The notes below the pieces were generated by a model. It worked only from the letters and a program-made list of their open reading frames with translations, was not told the origin of the DNA and did not search any database. This document shows positions 14,833 to 23,166 of a stretch of DNA of 51,225 nucleotides, in pieces. Both the position numbers and the translations under genes were made by a program. Numbering within the stretch: the first letter of the stretch is position 1; the number at the start of each line of letters is the position of its first letter. This stretch comes from Lachnospiraceae bacterium (GTDB lineage: Bacteria; Bacillota; Clostridia; Lachnospirales; Lachnospiraceae): positions 1 to 51,225 of the forward strand of contig JAFZOW010000050.1 of the NCBI GenBank assembly GCA_017552715.1, written 5' to 3'.

Positions 14833-17337
14833 ATGAAAAAGATCTTAAGATTGTCATTTGCAAATATAAAGAAACATAAAAAGGAATCGGTCCTTTTCAT
14901 GATCCTGATCACGCTGGGAGTCGTACTTCTTTCAGCGTCGGTTTCGGCGGTAACGGGGATCAAAACGATCACGCCGCGCATGGTGGAAGAAAGCGGATGT
15001 TATAAAAACTTTGTATCGATCAGGCAGGATCATTATTCGGATCGTTATCTGGAGTTCCTGAAAGAGAATCCGGATGTGGAAAGCTTTGATCATGCCGGCT
15101 TTGTGACGGATATCATTAAAGCAAGGCAGACAGATGAAGGGGATATATTGACCGACATCAGTTTTGTCTCGCTTGGCGGAGAATGTCGGATGGAAAGCTT
15201 TGAGCCGGATCCGGATTTCTGGTCGGCAGACCATCCGATCGTGCTTGCATCTGCCATGAGGGATAAACTCGACCTTTCTGAAGGAGATGCGTTTACGATC
15301 AGCTGGGACAATAAGGAATTCACATTCACGCTAGTCGGTTTTTACGAAACGGGGATCTGGAATTACGGCAGCAAAGCGGTGGTGAACGAGGAAGATTTTG
15401 CCTATCTGGAAAACAGCATGGATGACCGCTATGAGATGATAGGCATAAATACGACTGAGGTCGCGGATGACCGCACCGTGCTCGCCGATTTCAAGGCCTT
15501 TGCGGAAGAGGCTTCTGTAAATGATCTGTCAGGTTCTGTTTATGCGATCTCTTATGAAGAGACAGTTTCAGCCAATGAACTGAACATGTCCCTGCTCAGC
15601 ATCATCATGATGATCATGTCAGCGGTGATCGTGATCGCGATCCTGATAATGATCCGCTTTCGCATTGTAAGTGACATTCAGGAGCAGATCGTATCGATCG
15701 GGGTTCTGGAAGCGATCGGATACACATCGGGACAGATCGCTGCTTCTTACATAGCGGAATATATCCTCATTGCCCTTGTCAGTTCCCTGGTCGGGATCGC
15801 TCCCGCAATGGCAATGGCAAAGGGGCTTCTTAAGAATGCGGCTTCCGGTGTCGGCTATGGCGGCTCCCTTGCGGCCCCGGTGCTTCCTGTTTTTATCTGT
15901 ACAGCGGCTGTCATTCTCTTTATCGGATTAACGGCATTCAGCAAGGCCTGCTCCGTTCGAAAGTATCCTCCGGTCATGGCCTTCCGCAAGGGGATCGAGA
16001 CACACAGCTTCAAAAAGACGATCCTGCCCTTGGAAAAGACAAAAGGCAGCGTACATGTCCGGCTTGCGGTAAAAGATCTTTTCGGGAATGCGAAGAACCA
16101 TGTCGGCCTGACGGTCTGCATCATGGCCTGCACGGTATTGGCACTTTCAGGCTTCGTTCTGGGTACTTTCTTCGGAAGCCCTGACAGGATATTGGGAAGC
16201 GTCTGCGGACATGAGCTTTGTGATATCAGAATAGAAGCGGTCGGAGATGTGGAGCCGGAAGTCTTTGCGGGGGAACTGGAGGGGATGCCCGAGGTGAGAC
16301 AGGTTCTGACAACTGCTTCGGACATCGGAGTGAAGGCGGCATTCGGCGATGCAGAGAATAAGAGTCCGGATACTTCCTATCATCTGGAGGTCTATGAGGA
16401 TTATTCAAAAACTTCAACGATCGTGCTCACAAAGGGAAGACTCCCGGAACATGAAAACGAAGTGAGTGCAACGGTACAGTCGGCGAAGATGATCGGGGCG
16501 GAAGTGGGAGATACCATTACCCTCGAGCATGGAAAAGTAAAAAAAGACTATGTCATGACCGGGATCGTCAATTCAGCGGTAAACCCGGATACGGTCTATC
16601 TTACGACAGCGGGCTTCAAACGCATGAACCCGGCATATGCGCCTTCCGCTTTTGATATCTACCTGAACGAGGGTACTGACAGAAAAGCATTTGCGGATCT
16701 TCTCAGGGAACGCTACGGAAAAGAGATAGCGGAATACAAAGATGACAAGGCCAAGGGGGATACCACGGAAGAAAAGATCCGGGCAATGGCGGATAAAAAG
16801 ATGGCGGAGGCCATGACCGAACAGGGGGTCAGCTACATGGAATACGCGATCTGCGTGGGAGACAGGATCATTACCGGCAGCACATCCCTCATGAAGATCA
16901 AAACACTGACATTTGTACGGGAGGAAATGGAAGAGATCGCAGACATGCTCCTTATCTCTTTCGCAGGCATTGCAGCCATAATGATGATCGTATCCGGAAT
17001 AGTCGTGATCCTGATCCTTTCCATCCTGATGGCTTCTACGATCCGAAAGCAGTATAAGGAACTGGGGATCATGAAGGGGCTGGGATACACATCAAGGGAA
17101 CTTAAGTTCCAGCTGGCATTCCGCATCGTGCCGGTAGCGTTTGCGGCAGTTATCCTGGGAACAGTCCTTTCGATACCGCTGATGGGCGTTGTGAACGCAT
17201 ATGTCTGCAAAGTAACGGTATCGGCTTTCACGGTGATCCTGCTGGATATTGCTATCCTTTTCTACTGCTTTGTCTGCGCATACATAAGTGCAAGAAGGAT
17301 CAAAAAGATCTCGGTATATGAACTGATCTCGGAATAA
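14833..17337 (+). CDS. Large FtsX-family ABC permease
   Basis: An 834-residue membrane subunit of the transporter above. One helix near 18-40 is followed by a large outside domain (about 41-240). Then comes a first FtsX unit of three helices (about 255-375), whose cytoplasmic part reads QEQIVSIGVLEAIGYT. After another helix near 425-445 there is a second outside domain (about 450-690) and a second FtsX unit (about 700-830, with RKQYKELGIMKGLGYTSREL). This two-FtsX layout is the type found in Clostridia and differs from BceB, whose single large loop lies between helices 7 and 8. The outside domains are candidates for ligand recognition. It starts 3 bases after the ATPase gene. Confidence 0.88.
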   Translation: MKKILRLSFANIKKHKKESVLFMILITLGVVLLSASVSAVTGIKTITPRMVEESGCYKNFVSIRQDHYSDRYLEFLKENPDVESFDHAGFVTDIIKARQTDEGDILTDISFVSLGGECRMESFEPDPDFWSADHPIVLASAMRDKLDLSEGDAFTISWDNKEFTFTLVGFYETGIWNYGSKAVVNEEDFAYLENSMDDRYEMIGINTTEVADDRTVLADFKAFAEEASVNDLSGSVYAISYEETVSANELNMSLLSIIMMIMSAVIVIAILIMIRFRIVSDIQEQIVSIGVLEAIGYTSGQIAASYIAEYILIALVSSLVGIAPAMAMAKGLLKNAASGVGYGGSLAAPVLPVFICTAAVILFIGLTAFSKACSVRKYPPVMAFRKGIETHSFKKTILPLEKTKGSVHVRLAVKDLFGNAKNHVGLTVCIMACTVLALSGFVLGTFFGSPDRILGSVCGHELCDIRIEAVGDVEPEVFAGELEGMPEVRQVLTTASDIGVKAAFGDAENKSPDTSYHLEVYEDYSKTSTIVLTKGRLPEHENEVSATVQSAKMIGAEVGDTITLEHGKVKKDYVMTGIVNSAVNPDTVYLTTAGFKRMNPAYAPSAFDIYLNEGTDRKAFADLLRERYGKEIAEYKDDKAKGDTTEEKIRAMADKKMAEAMTEQGVSYMEYAICVGDRIITGSTSLMKIKTLTFVREEMEEIADMLLISFAGIAAIMMIVSGIVVILILSILMASTIRKQYKELGIMKGLGYTSRELKFQLAFRIVPVAFAAVILGTVLSIPLMGVVNAYVCKVTVSAFTVILLDIAILFYCFVCAYISARRIKKISVYELISE

Positions 17338-17392
17338 GCTCTTGAGCTGTCCGGGGCTAAGCGAAGTGGTTTGACTGATCGTAGGAGGAAGA

Positions 17393-19303
17393 ATGACAAT
17401 GACTAAGGAGATAAGAAAGATCTGTGGCGGCATGCTGACGGGACTGGCGTTATGCTTTTCGGTAAGCTCTATCCTGGCCAATGCCGAAGAGCCTGCCGGT
17501 GAAAGTACCGTGGCTGATCCCTGTGCCGTTCCGGACGGGAGCGTTTTGAACATCGCTTCCGTCAGCAAGATGTATGTCACCGCAGCCGTGATGCAGCTGG
17601 TGGATGCAGGGAAGGTAAAGTTGGATGCTCCCGTGACGGATTATATCCTGGATTTTCAGATGGCGGACGAAAGATATAAGGATATCACGGTACGAATGCT
17701 GCTGAACCACAGCTCAGGGCTGATGGGATCGTCTTATGAAGGAGCCTTTCTCTTTGAAGAAAAAAGCTCGGATTATCATGATACGTTTTTGCAGAAGCTG
17801 AAAAGACAGCATCTGAAGGCAGATCCGGGTGCGTTCAACTGCTATTGCAATGACGGCTTCACCCTGCTCGAGATCCTTGTAGAACGTGTAAGCGGCTTGA
17901 GCTTTACGGAATATATCAAAGAAAACATCAGCGCCCCGCTTTCTCTGGATCATACGGGAACGCTTTGGGATACGGATCTTGACAGGCTGATCCCGGTGTA
18001 CATCAACGGCAATGTGAAGCTTAAGCCTGCGGTCCCGCAGCTGATCGCTACGGGTGGGATCATGTCCGATGCGGAGGACGTATGCCGCTTCGGCACAGCC
18101 TTTTTTACAGGCAATGACATTTTGTTTTCCGAAGAAGCGAAGTGCGAAATGTCGGAGAATAACAATACGGATGGTTCTCAGCCGGCTTTTGGACTGGGCT
18201 GGGATAACGTGGAGAAGGAAGACTATAAAAATGTCGGCGTAAAAGTGCTCTCAAAGGGAGGGGATGCAATGCAACATGCAAATCTCCTGGTAGCCCCGGA
18301 CCAGAAGATCAGCGTGGCAGTGCTTTCCTCCGGCGGATCCAGTTCCAATTGTGAAGAGATCTGCCTGGATCTTCTGGACGTGGCGCTTTCCGGACAGGGG
18401 ATCGACATCGTGCACCCGGAAAAAGATAAACCGGAGCTGATCCCTGTGCCGGATGAATTTGCCGGGTTTGAGGGCTTATATGCGAATACGGAAAAAACCA
18501 TGAGCATAAGCTTTCCGGACAAACAGTACATGCTGGCCCGTTCCGTCACTTCCGAAAACGAATTTGAAACGCAGTTTATGTATGCCGCGGACGGAACTTT
18601 TGTGGAAGTGAGCGGAGATGTAAGCTCCGGGAAGGCTATCCCGGTACAGCCGCTGAATGCGTATATGTTTGAAGAAAAGAACGGGCAGATGTATCTTTCC
18701 CATCCCGAAATGGGCGGCATGCTGATAAAGGTAGAGGGAAAACAGGTGGACGAAAGTGTGCAGAAGGCATGGGATCAGCGGAATGGTGCGTACTATTACC
18801 TGGTAAACGCGTCGGCTTCGGATACAAGCTATACCGATAACAACCGTATGAAGATGTGCACAAGCGTGGAGGCTCCCGGCATGGTAAACGGCTATGTGAT
18901 GCAGGATGAAGATCATGCAGTTTATGAAAAGCTGATCCCGGGAACTGCCTCAAGGGATATCAGCGATCTGCGTATGGAAATAGCGGATGGGAAAGAATAT
19001 GCGTGTCTGGATGATCTGGGCTTTAGGCTGATCTCGGAAAAAGACATCCCGGTATTTACGGATGATGTTACGGAAGTTGCGCTTAAGTCCGGGGAGGCCA
19101 GCTGGTTTAAGATCGACGGAGCAAAGGATGTTACACTGAGGCTTGATGTGCCGGAAAACGCGGCTGTATATGTATACGACAAATACATGAACATTAAATA
19201 TTCAAGCTATATGATCGGATATGGGACTGGCGTACCCCTGCCCGAATATGGTATGATAGTGTTTATCGGAGAAAGCGGTTCGACCGTGAACGTAGGAAGA
19301 TAG
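17393..19303 (+). CDS. Secreted serine hydrolase, beta-lactamase/PBP4* family, with long C-terminal region
   Basis: Exported class C beta-lactamase-like hydrolase. AGGAGG (17383-17388) precedes ATG 17393; ATG 17399 is an alternative. Signal peptide 1-31, likely cleaved after ANA. Active-site motifs: SVSK (S56, K59), YCN (Y151-N153) and KGG (288-290). Only about 25 residues separate the signal peptide from SVSK, so the first strands usually found before the nucleophile are missing or replaced. After about residue 340 some 300 residues continue without a domain I recognise, probably beta-rich. The substrate could be a peptide, ester or D-amino-acid bond. Its place inside the transporter/sensor operon suggests it degrades or processes the same compound or acts on the wall; this is inference. 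Confidence 0.82.
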   Translation: MTMTKEIRKICGGMLTGLALCFSVSSILANAEEPAGESTVADPCAVPDGSVLNIASVSKMYVTAAVMQLVDAGKVKLDAPVTDYILDFQMADERYKDITVRMLLNHSSGLMGSSYEGAFLFEEKSSDYHDTFLQKLKRQHLKADPGAFNCYCNDGFTLLEILVERVSGLSFTEYIKENISAPLSLDHTGTLWDTDLDRLIPVYINGNVKLKPAVPQLIATGGIMSDAEDVCRFGTAFFTGNDILFSEEAKCEMSENNNTDGSQPAFGLGWDNVEKEDYKNVGVKVLSKGGDAMQHANLLVAPDQKISVAVLSSGGSSSNCEEICLDLLDVALSGQGIDIVHPEKDKPELIPVPDEFAGFEGLYANTEKTMSISFPDKQYMLARSVTSENEFETQFMYAADGTFVEVSGDVSSGKAIPVQPLNAYMFEEKNGQMYLSHPEMGGMLIKVEGKQVDESVQKAWDQRNGAYYYLVNASASDTSYTDNNRMKMCTSVEAPGMVNGYVMQDEDHAVYEKLIPGTASRDISDLRMEIADGKEYACLDDLGFRLISEKDIPVFTDDVTEVALKSGEASWFKIDGAKDVTLRLDVPENAAVYVYDKYMNIKYSSYMIGYGTGVPLPEYGMIVFIGESGSTVNVGR

Positions 19304-19313
19304 AGTAAAGAAC

Positions 19314-20039
19314 ATGATCTGTAAATGCCTGATCGTAGATGACGATGTGACCATCGCCGAGAATACGGCGGAATACTTTAATATGTTCGACCTGCCCACA
19401 GCCTATGTGACGGGCTATGATGAGGCCATCGCGTTTCTGGAGGCAAACGAGGTGTCACTCATCCTTTTGGATATCAATCTGGGAGAGAAGTCCGGCTTTG
19501 AGCTGTGCAAACGGATCCGGGAAGATTACGATATGCCCATTTTCTTTATCAGTGCGAGAAAAAGCGATGAGAACGTGCTGATGGCGCTGAACATAGGAGG
19601 AGATGACTATATCAGCAAGCCCTTTTCGGTGAATATCCTTCTGGCGAAGGTAAAGACCGTGCTGGCACGTTATGAAAAGGCTGCCGAAGCCATGAAGGCA
19701 GCTTTGGAACAGCCCGGATCCGGAACTGTTGTGGGGGAAGACGGGAGGATCACGGTCTCGGAGGGATTGTATCTGGATACCTCCACACATAAGCTGCTGC
19801 GGGGAGAGGAGCTCATTGCCCTGACCGTGATGGAATACAAGATGCTCTTATACCTGACGGAACACAGGGGGCGTGTGGTGACAAAAGATGAGCTTTTGGA
19901 CAGCGTATGGGAAGATGAGTATATCGGGGAAGGGACCCTGTCCGTGCATACGAGACATCTGCGTGAAAAAATAGAGAAGGACCCTAAGAATCCGGAGATC
20001 ATTAAAACGGTCTGGGGCGTCGGATATATGATCGAATGA
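19314..20039 (+). CDS. OmpR-family response regulator
   Basis: Receiver domain (about 1-120) with acidic pocket DDD (9-11), phospho-acceptor D53 in LILLDINLG, and the conserved Lys in DDYISKPFS. A winged-helix domain follows (about 140-241), ending in KTVWGVGYMIE. It would be phosphorylated by the kinase whose ATG overlaps its stop (ATGA). The four direct repeats before the first gene of the operon have the spacing expected for this regulator, implying positive autoregulation. It starts 10 bases after the hydrolase gene. Confidence 0.95.
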   Translation: MICKCLIVDDDVTIAENTAEYFNMFDLPTAYVTGYDEAIAFLEANEVSLILLDINLGEKSGFELCKRIREDYDMPIFFISARKSDENVLMALNIGGDDYISKPFSVNILLAKVKTVLARYEKAAEAMKAALEQPGSGTVVGEDGRITVSEGLYLDTSTHKLLRGEELIALTVMEYKMLLYLTEHRGRVVTKDELLDSVWEDEYIGEGTLSVHTRHLREKIEKDPKNPEIIKTVWGVGYMIE

Positions 20040-21310
20040 AAGGGACATTTACCAAATTCATTTTGTTTGAAAGCCTGATCCTGGCAGCGGCGGTAATATT
20101 GCTCGGTATTACCGCCATTTCCTATCGCCACAGACAGATCGATGTGGTTGCGATCAACGATTACGTACAGACGGTTAAGGAACACTGGGACGACGGAAGT
20201 TATACGGAAACGGCATTACCGCAGACACAGTTTATGATCCTCGGCCCGGACGGAGCTGTGCTGTATTGTTCGGATGAAGAGCTCTTCGAGGGGATCGGAT
20301 CGGAACTGGACGCCGTGCGAAATGATATGTTCTGTTTTTCTCTTACGGATAACGGACGTTTCCTGGGCAGCCTCGTGATACCGGATCCCGCGAAGGAAGA
20401 TTATGAGAAGCTGATGGCGAGGATACTGATCATCACAGCGGCTATTGTGATGGTCATTGTTATCTCCCATCTGTCTTTTTTATGGTATGTTGAAAAAAAT
20501 GTGATCCGTCCCTTCCGGCGTATGAAGGAATTTGCCGCCCGGGTGGCGCAGGGAGAGCTGGATGAGCCTCTGCTCCTGGAGAAGAATAATATGTTCGGCC
20601 TCTTTACCGAGAGCTTCGATCTGATGCGGGAGGAATTGCGGGCTTCGAAGGAGAGGGAGCTGGCACTGAAGCTTAAGGAGAAAGAACTGGTGGCGAGCTT
20701 AAGCCACGACCTGAGATCGCCGGTGGCCGGGATACGGGTGATCTGCGAGCTTCTGGAGGCCAAGGCCGAAGATGCCTATATACGTGGCAAGATTGAGACG
20801 ATACGACATAAGACGGAAGAGATGGATGTGCTCCTTTCCGACCTGCTGTCGACGGCGCTGGAGGACCTGGGTGAACTGAACGTCCATTGCAGCGAAGTGA
20901 GCTCGGATATCCTGGAAAAGCTTCTGGAGGAGCATGATACGAAGAAAAAGCTTCATGCATCGGAGCTTCCGGGATGCATCCTGCGCATCGATACCAACCG
21001 GCTTTCACAGGTGATCGGTAATATCATTGGCAATTCCTATAAATATGCGGATACGGAGATCGATGTGAGTTACGGATACCGGGAGCATTATCTGGAGATG
21101 AAAATCCGGGACTACGGGAAGGGTGTGGAAGAGGAGGAGCTTCCGCTTCTTACCAATAAGTTTTACCGGGGGAAGGCACAGGCCTCGGATAAGGAAGGAA
21201 GCGGCCTGGGGCTGTATATTTCCGCAGAGCTGATGAAAAAGATGCAGGGACAGCTGATATTGTCGAACGAAAACGGATTTGCCGTTACTCTTTTGTTACC
21301 GCTGGCGTAG
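20036..21310 (+). CDS. Sensor histidine kinase
   Basis: Membrane kinase paired with the upstream regulator. Helices at about 8-29 and 128-150 enclose an outside sensor of about 98 residues, followed by HAMP (about 151-205). The kinase core shows the H box SLSHDLRSP (H224), N box NIIGNSYKYA, and G boxes DYGKGV and GSGLGLYIS. 424 residues. BceS-type kinases have almost no outside loop and sense through their transporter; this one has a real loop, so it may detect ligand directly. Translationally coupled to the regulator by a 4-base overlap. Confidence 0.93.
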   Translation: MKGTFTKFILFESLILAAAVILLGITAISYRHRQIDVVAINDYVQTVKEHWDDGSYTETALPQTQFMILGPDGAVLYCSDEELFEGIGSELDAVRNDMFCFSLTDNGRFLGSLVIPDPAKEDYEKLMARILIITAAIVMVIVISHLSFLWYVEKNVIRPFRRMKEFAARVAQGELDEPLLLEKNNMFGLFTESFDLMREELRASKERELALKLKEKELVASLSHDLRSPVAGIRVICELLEAKAEDAYIRGKIETIRHKTEEMDVLLSDLLSTALEDLGELNVHCSEVSSDILEKLLEEHDTKKKLHASELPGCILRIDTNRLSQVIGNIIGNSYKYADTEIDVSYGYREHYLEMKIRDYGKGVEEEELPLLTNKFYRGKAQASDKEGSGLGLYISAELMKKMQGQLILSNENGFAVTLLLPLA

Positions 21311-21364
21311 GAACTGTCCTCAGCGGATCCGGATCCCATAAGGGGCATTAGCTTCAGAAGATAC

Positions 21365-21393
21365 TTGTAAAAACGCTTGTGATACGATAAAAT
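21365..21393 (+). promoter_or_regulatory. Promoter giving a leaderless mRNA for the gene at 21401
   Basis: TTGTAA (21365-21370), 17-bp spacer, TAAAAT (21388-21393). The ATG at 21401 begins 7 bases after the -10 element, where transcription should start. No Shine-Dalgarno sequence exists. Confidence 0.6.
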
Positions 21394-21400
21394 TATCTCT

Positions 21401-23128
21401 ATGTCACATAAAAAGAAAACGCTGCCGGAGGGCGGTAAAAAAAGAAAAAGAAAAATGTTCCGATGGGGGCGCATGAAGCTGACACGCTCCCTTCTTTTTG
21501 CGTTTGCAACAGCCGGAGTCGTTCTGCTCGCTGTGTTGGTAGCTGCCTTTGCCAGTCTTTTTTCCGACGGAGGAGAAGGGAAGCAGGCGGCACAGCGCGT
21601 CGAGATGAGCGTATCCGAACAGGCGGCGATGTCGGAGCAGGTGGTACACGTGCTGTATCCCGAACCGGATGTGGTGGCGGCAGCAGAGGAGGCGGCCCGG
21701 AAGGAAGCGGAAGAGAAGGCGCGGAAGGAAAAAGAAGAAGAGGAAGCCCGTATTGCCTCCGAAAATGCCGCGGCAGCAGCGGAGGAAGAAGAACGCGAGG
21801 TGCTGCGTGCCCAGGGACCGGGCTGCCGGCTGGTGGACGCAGCCACCATTGCCCTGACGGCTGAACTGGGGAGCATGCCCGTGACCGATGATGATGTGCT
21901 CTATGTCTATGAGCTGGCTCCTTATCAGTACAGCCTGGAAGGGGCGGCGCAGATCGCAACTACGGCCGTATCCCAGAAGCCGGCGGTGAGCTTTCCCTTT
22001 GCCGGAGACGGGGCAGTCTCACGTCTGTATTGCAAATTCGTGTTCGCGGCCAATGTGGGCGGGACCATGACCATGCTGGGAGAACCCCAGTATATCACCA
22101 ATCCGGAACTGCTGGCCACCAATACGAAGCCCCGGAGTGCTTATCCCACCAAGTCCATTCAGGGACATGGGACCTGCCATAATTATTACCTGGACCGGGG
22201 TTACGGCGGGGAAGGCATGATGCTGATCGTGAACAATACCGGCCAGAATGCGGTGCTGAAGCATCCGGCCGCCAGCAGCCCGGATTCCCATATGGTGGAT
22301 GAGGGACCGTTGCTCTATATGTTCAATGCGGCCAATGCCGACGGGGTGAATGCCCTGGCCAGCGGCCTTAAGAATCTGGCAGCTTCCCATAATACCCAGG
22401 ATTTCGTGATCGGCAATGAGGTGAACGAACGGAAATGGTGTTATGTGGCCTACATGGACTGGGATCAGTACGTGCGGGAATATGTACAGAGCTTCCGGGT
22501 GGCTTATAATGCCATCAAGAGCACCAATGCCAATGCACGTATCTTTTTCTCCGTCAGTCAGGACTGGGACCGCAACCGTCCGAGCGGCAGCGCGGAGTAT
22601 TACTGGTATCTTGATTCCAAGGATTTCATAGCCAAGTTTAACAGCCAGATCCGTGCCGGCGGGAATATCGACTGGTGTATCGCCTGTCATCCCCATACGG
22701 TTCCCCTGACCTATTCCAAATTCTGGGATATGTCGGGACTGGGGAACGGAGGCTATTTTGCGGCGCAGATCTCCAGCGGGGCCATGATGAGCTTTCAGAA
22801 TCTGTCGCTTCTGACCAATTATCTGCAGTCACCGGAGCTGCTGTCTCCGGCAGGAAAGGTGCGGCCGGTCATTGCCAGTGAAACGGCCATTGCCGGCGGC
22901 CAGGGGGCGGAGGTGCAGGGGGCGGCGCTGTATGCGTCTTTCCAGGCCAGTCTGCGCAACCCTTATATTGAAACGATCATTTACCTGGAAGACCCTACCA
23001 TAGGGGCGGTTTTTTCCGGGAAAGCAAGAGAAGTATATGATGCCATGGGAGGGCCCGAGGATGCGGCATACGACGCCTGGGCCAAAGCAGTGATCGGGAT
23101 CAGCGACTGGGGGCAGGTGCTGCGCTGA
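21401..23128 (+). CDS. Membrane-anchored GH-A-like barrel protein (DUF5722-like)
   Basis: A 575-residue protein with a very basic N-terminus, one membrane helix (about 31-53), an Ala/Glu/Lys-rich helical stalk (about 88-130), and a C-terminal region resembling DUF5722 proteins of Clostridia. Two Glu fit a clan GH-A retaining glycosidase: E340 in FVIGNEVNERKW (acid/base, Asn-Glu pair) and E494 in PVIASETAIAG (nucleophile). Activity and substrate are unknown; glycosidase is inference from the pattern. The ATG at 21401 lies 7 bases after the -10 box, so initiation may be leaderless; ATGs at 21455 and 21473 are alternatives. It is 38 bases upstream of the big surface protein and may be co-expressed with it. 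Confidence 0.75.
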   Translation: MSHKKKTLPEGGKKRKRKMFRWGRMKLTRSLLFAFATAGVVLLAVLVAAFASLFSDGGEGKQAAQRVEMSVSEQAAMSEQVVHVLYPEPDVVAAAEEAARKEAEEKARKEKEEEEARIASENAAAAAEEEEREVLRAQGPGCRLVDAATIALTAELGSMPVTDDDVLYVYELAPYQYSLEGAAQIATTAVSQKPAVSFPFAGDGAVSRLYCKFVFAANVGGTMTMLGEPQYITNPELLATNTKPRSAYPTKSIQGHGTCHNYYLDRGYGGEGMMLIVNNTGQNAVLKHPAASSPDSHMVDEGPLLYMFNAANADGVNALASGLKNLAASHNTQDFVIGNEVNERKWCYVAYMDWDQYVREYVQSFRVAYNAIKSTNANARIFFSVSQDWDRNRPSGSAEYYWYLDSKDFIAKFNSQIRAGGNIDWCIACHPHTVPLTYSKFWDMSGLGNGGYFAAQISSGAMMSFQNLSLLTNYLQSPELLSPAGKVRPVIASETAIAGGQGAEVQGAALYASFQASLRNPYIETIIYLEDPTIGAVFSGKAREVYDAMGGPEDAAYDAWAKAVIGISDWGQVLR

Positions 23129-23166
23129 AGATCCCGGCAAACAACAGCAAAAAAGGAGGGAGCTCG

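Noticed and set aside
21669-21864. Overlapping long frames in the Ala/Glu-rich stalk region
   Set aside because: They are shadows of GCG/GAA-rich codons in the real gene and have no start signals.
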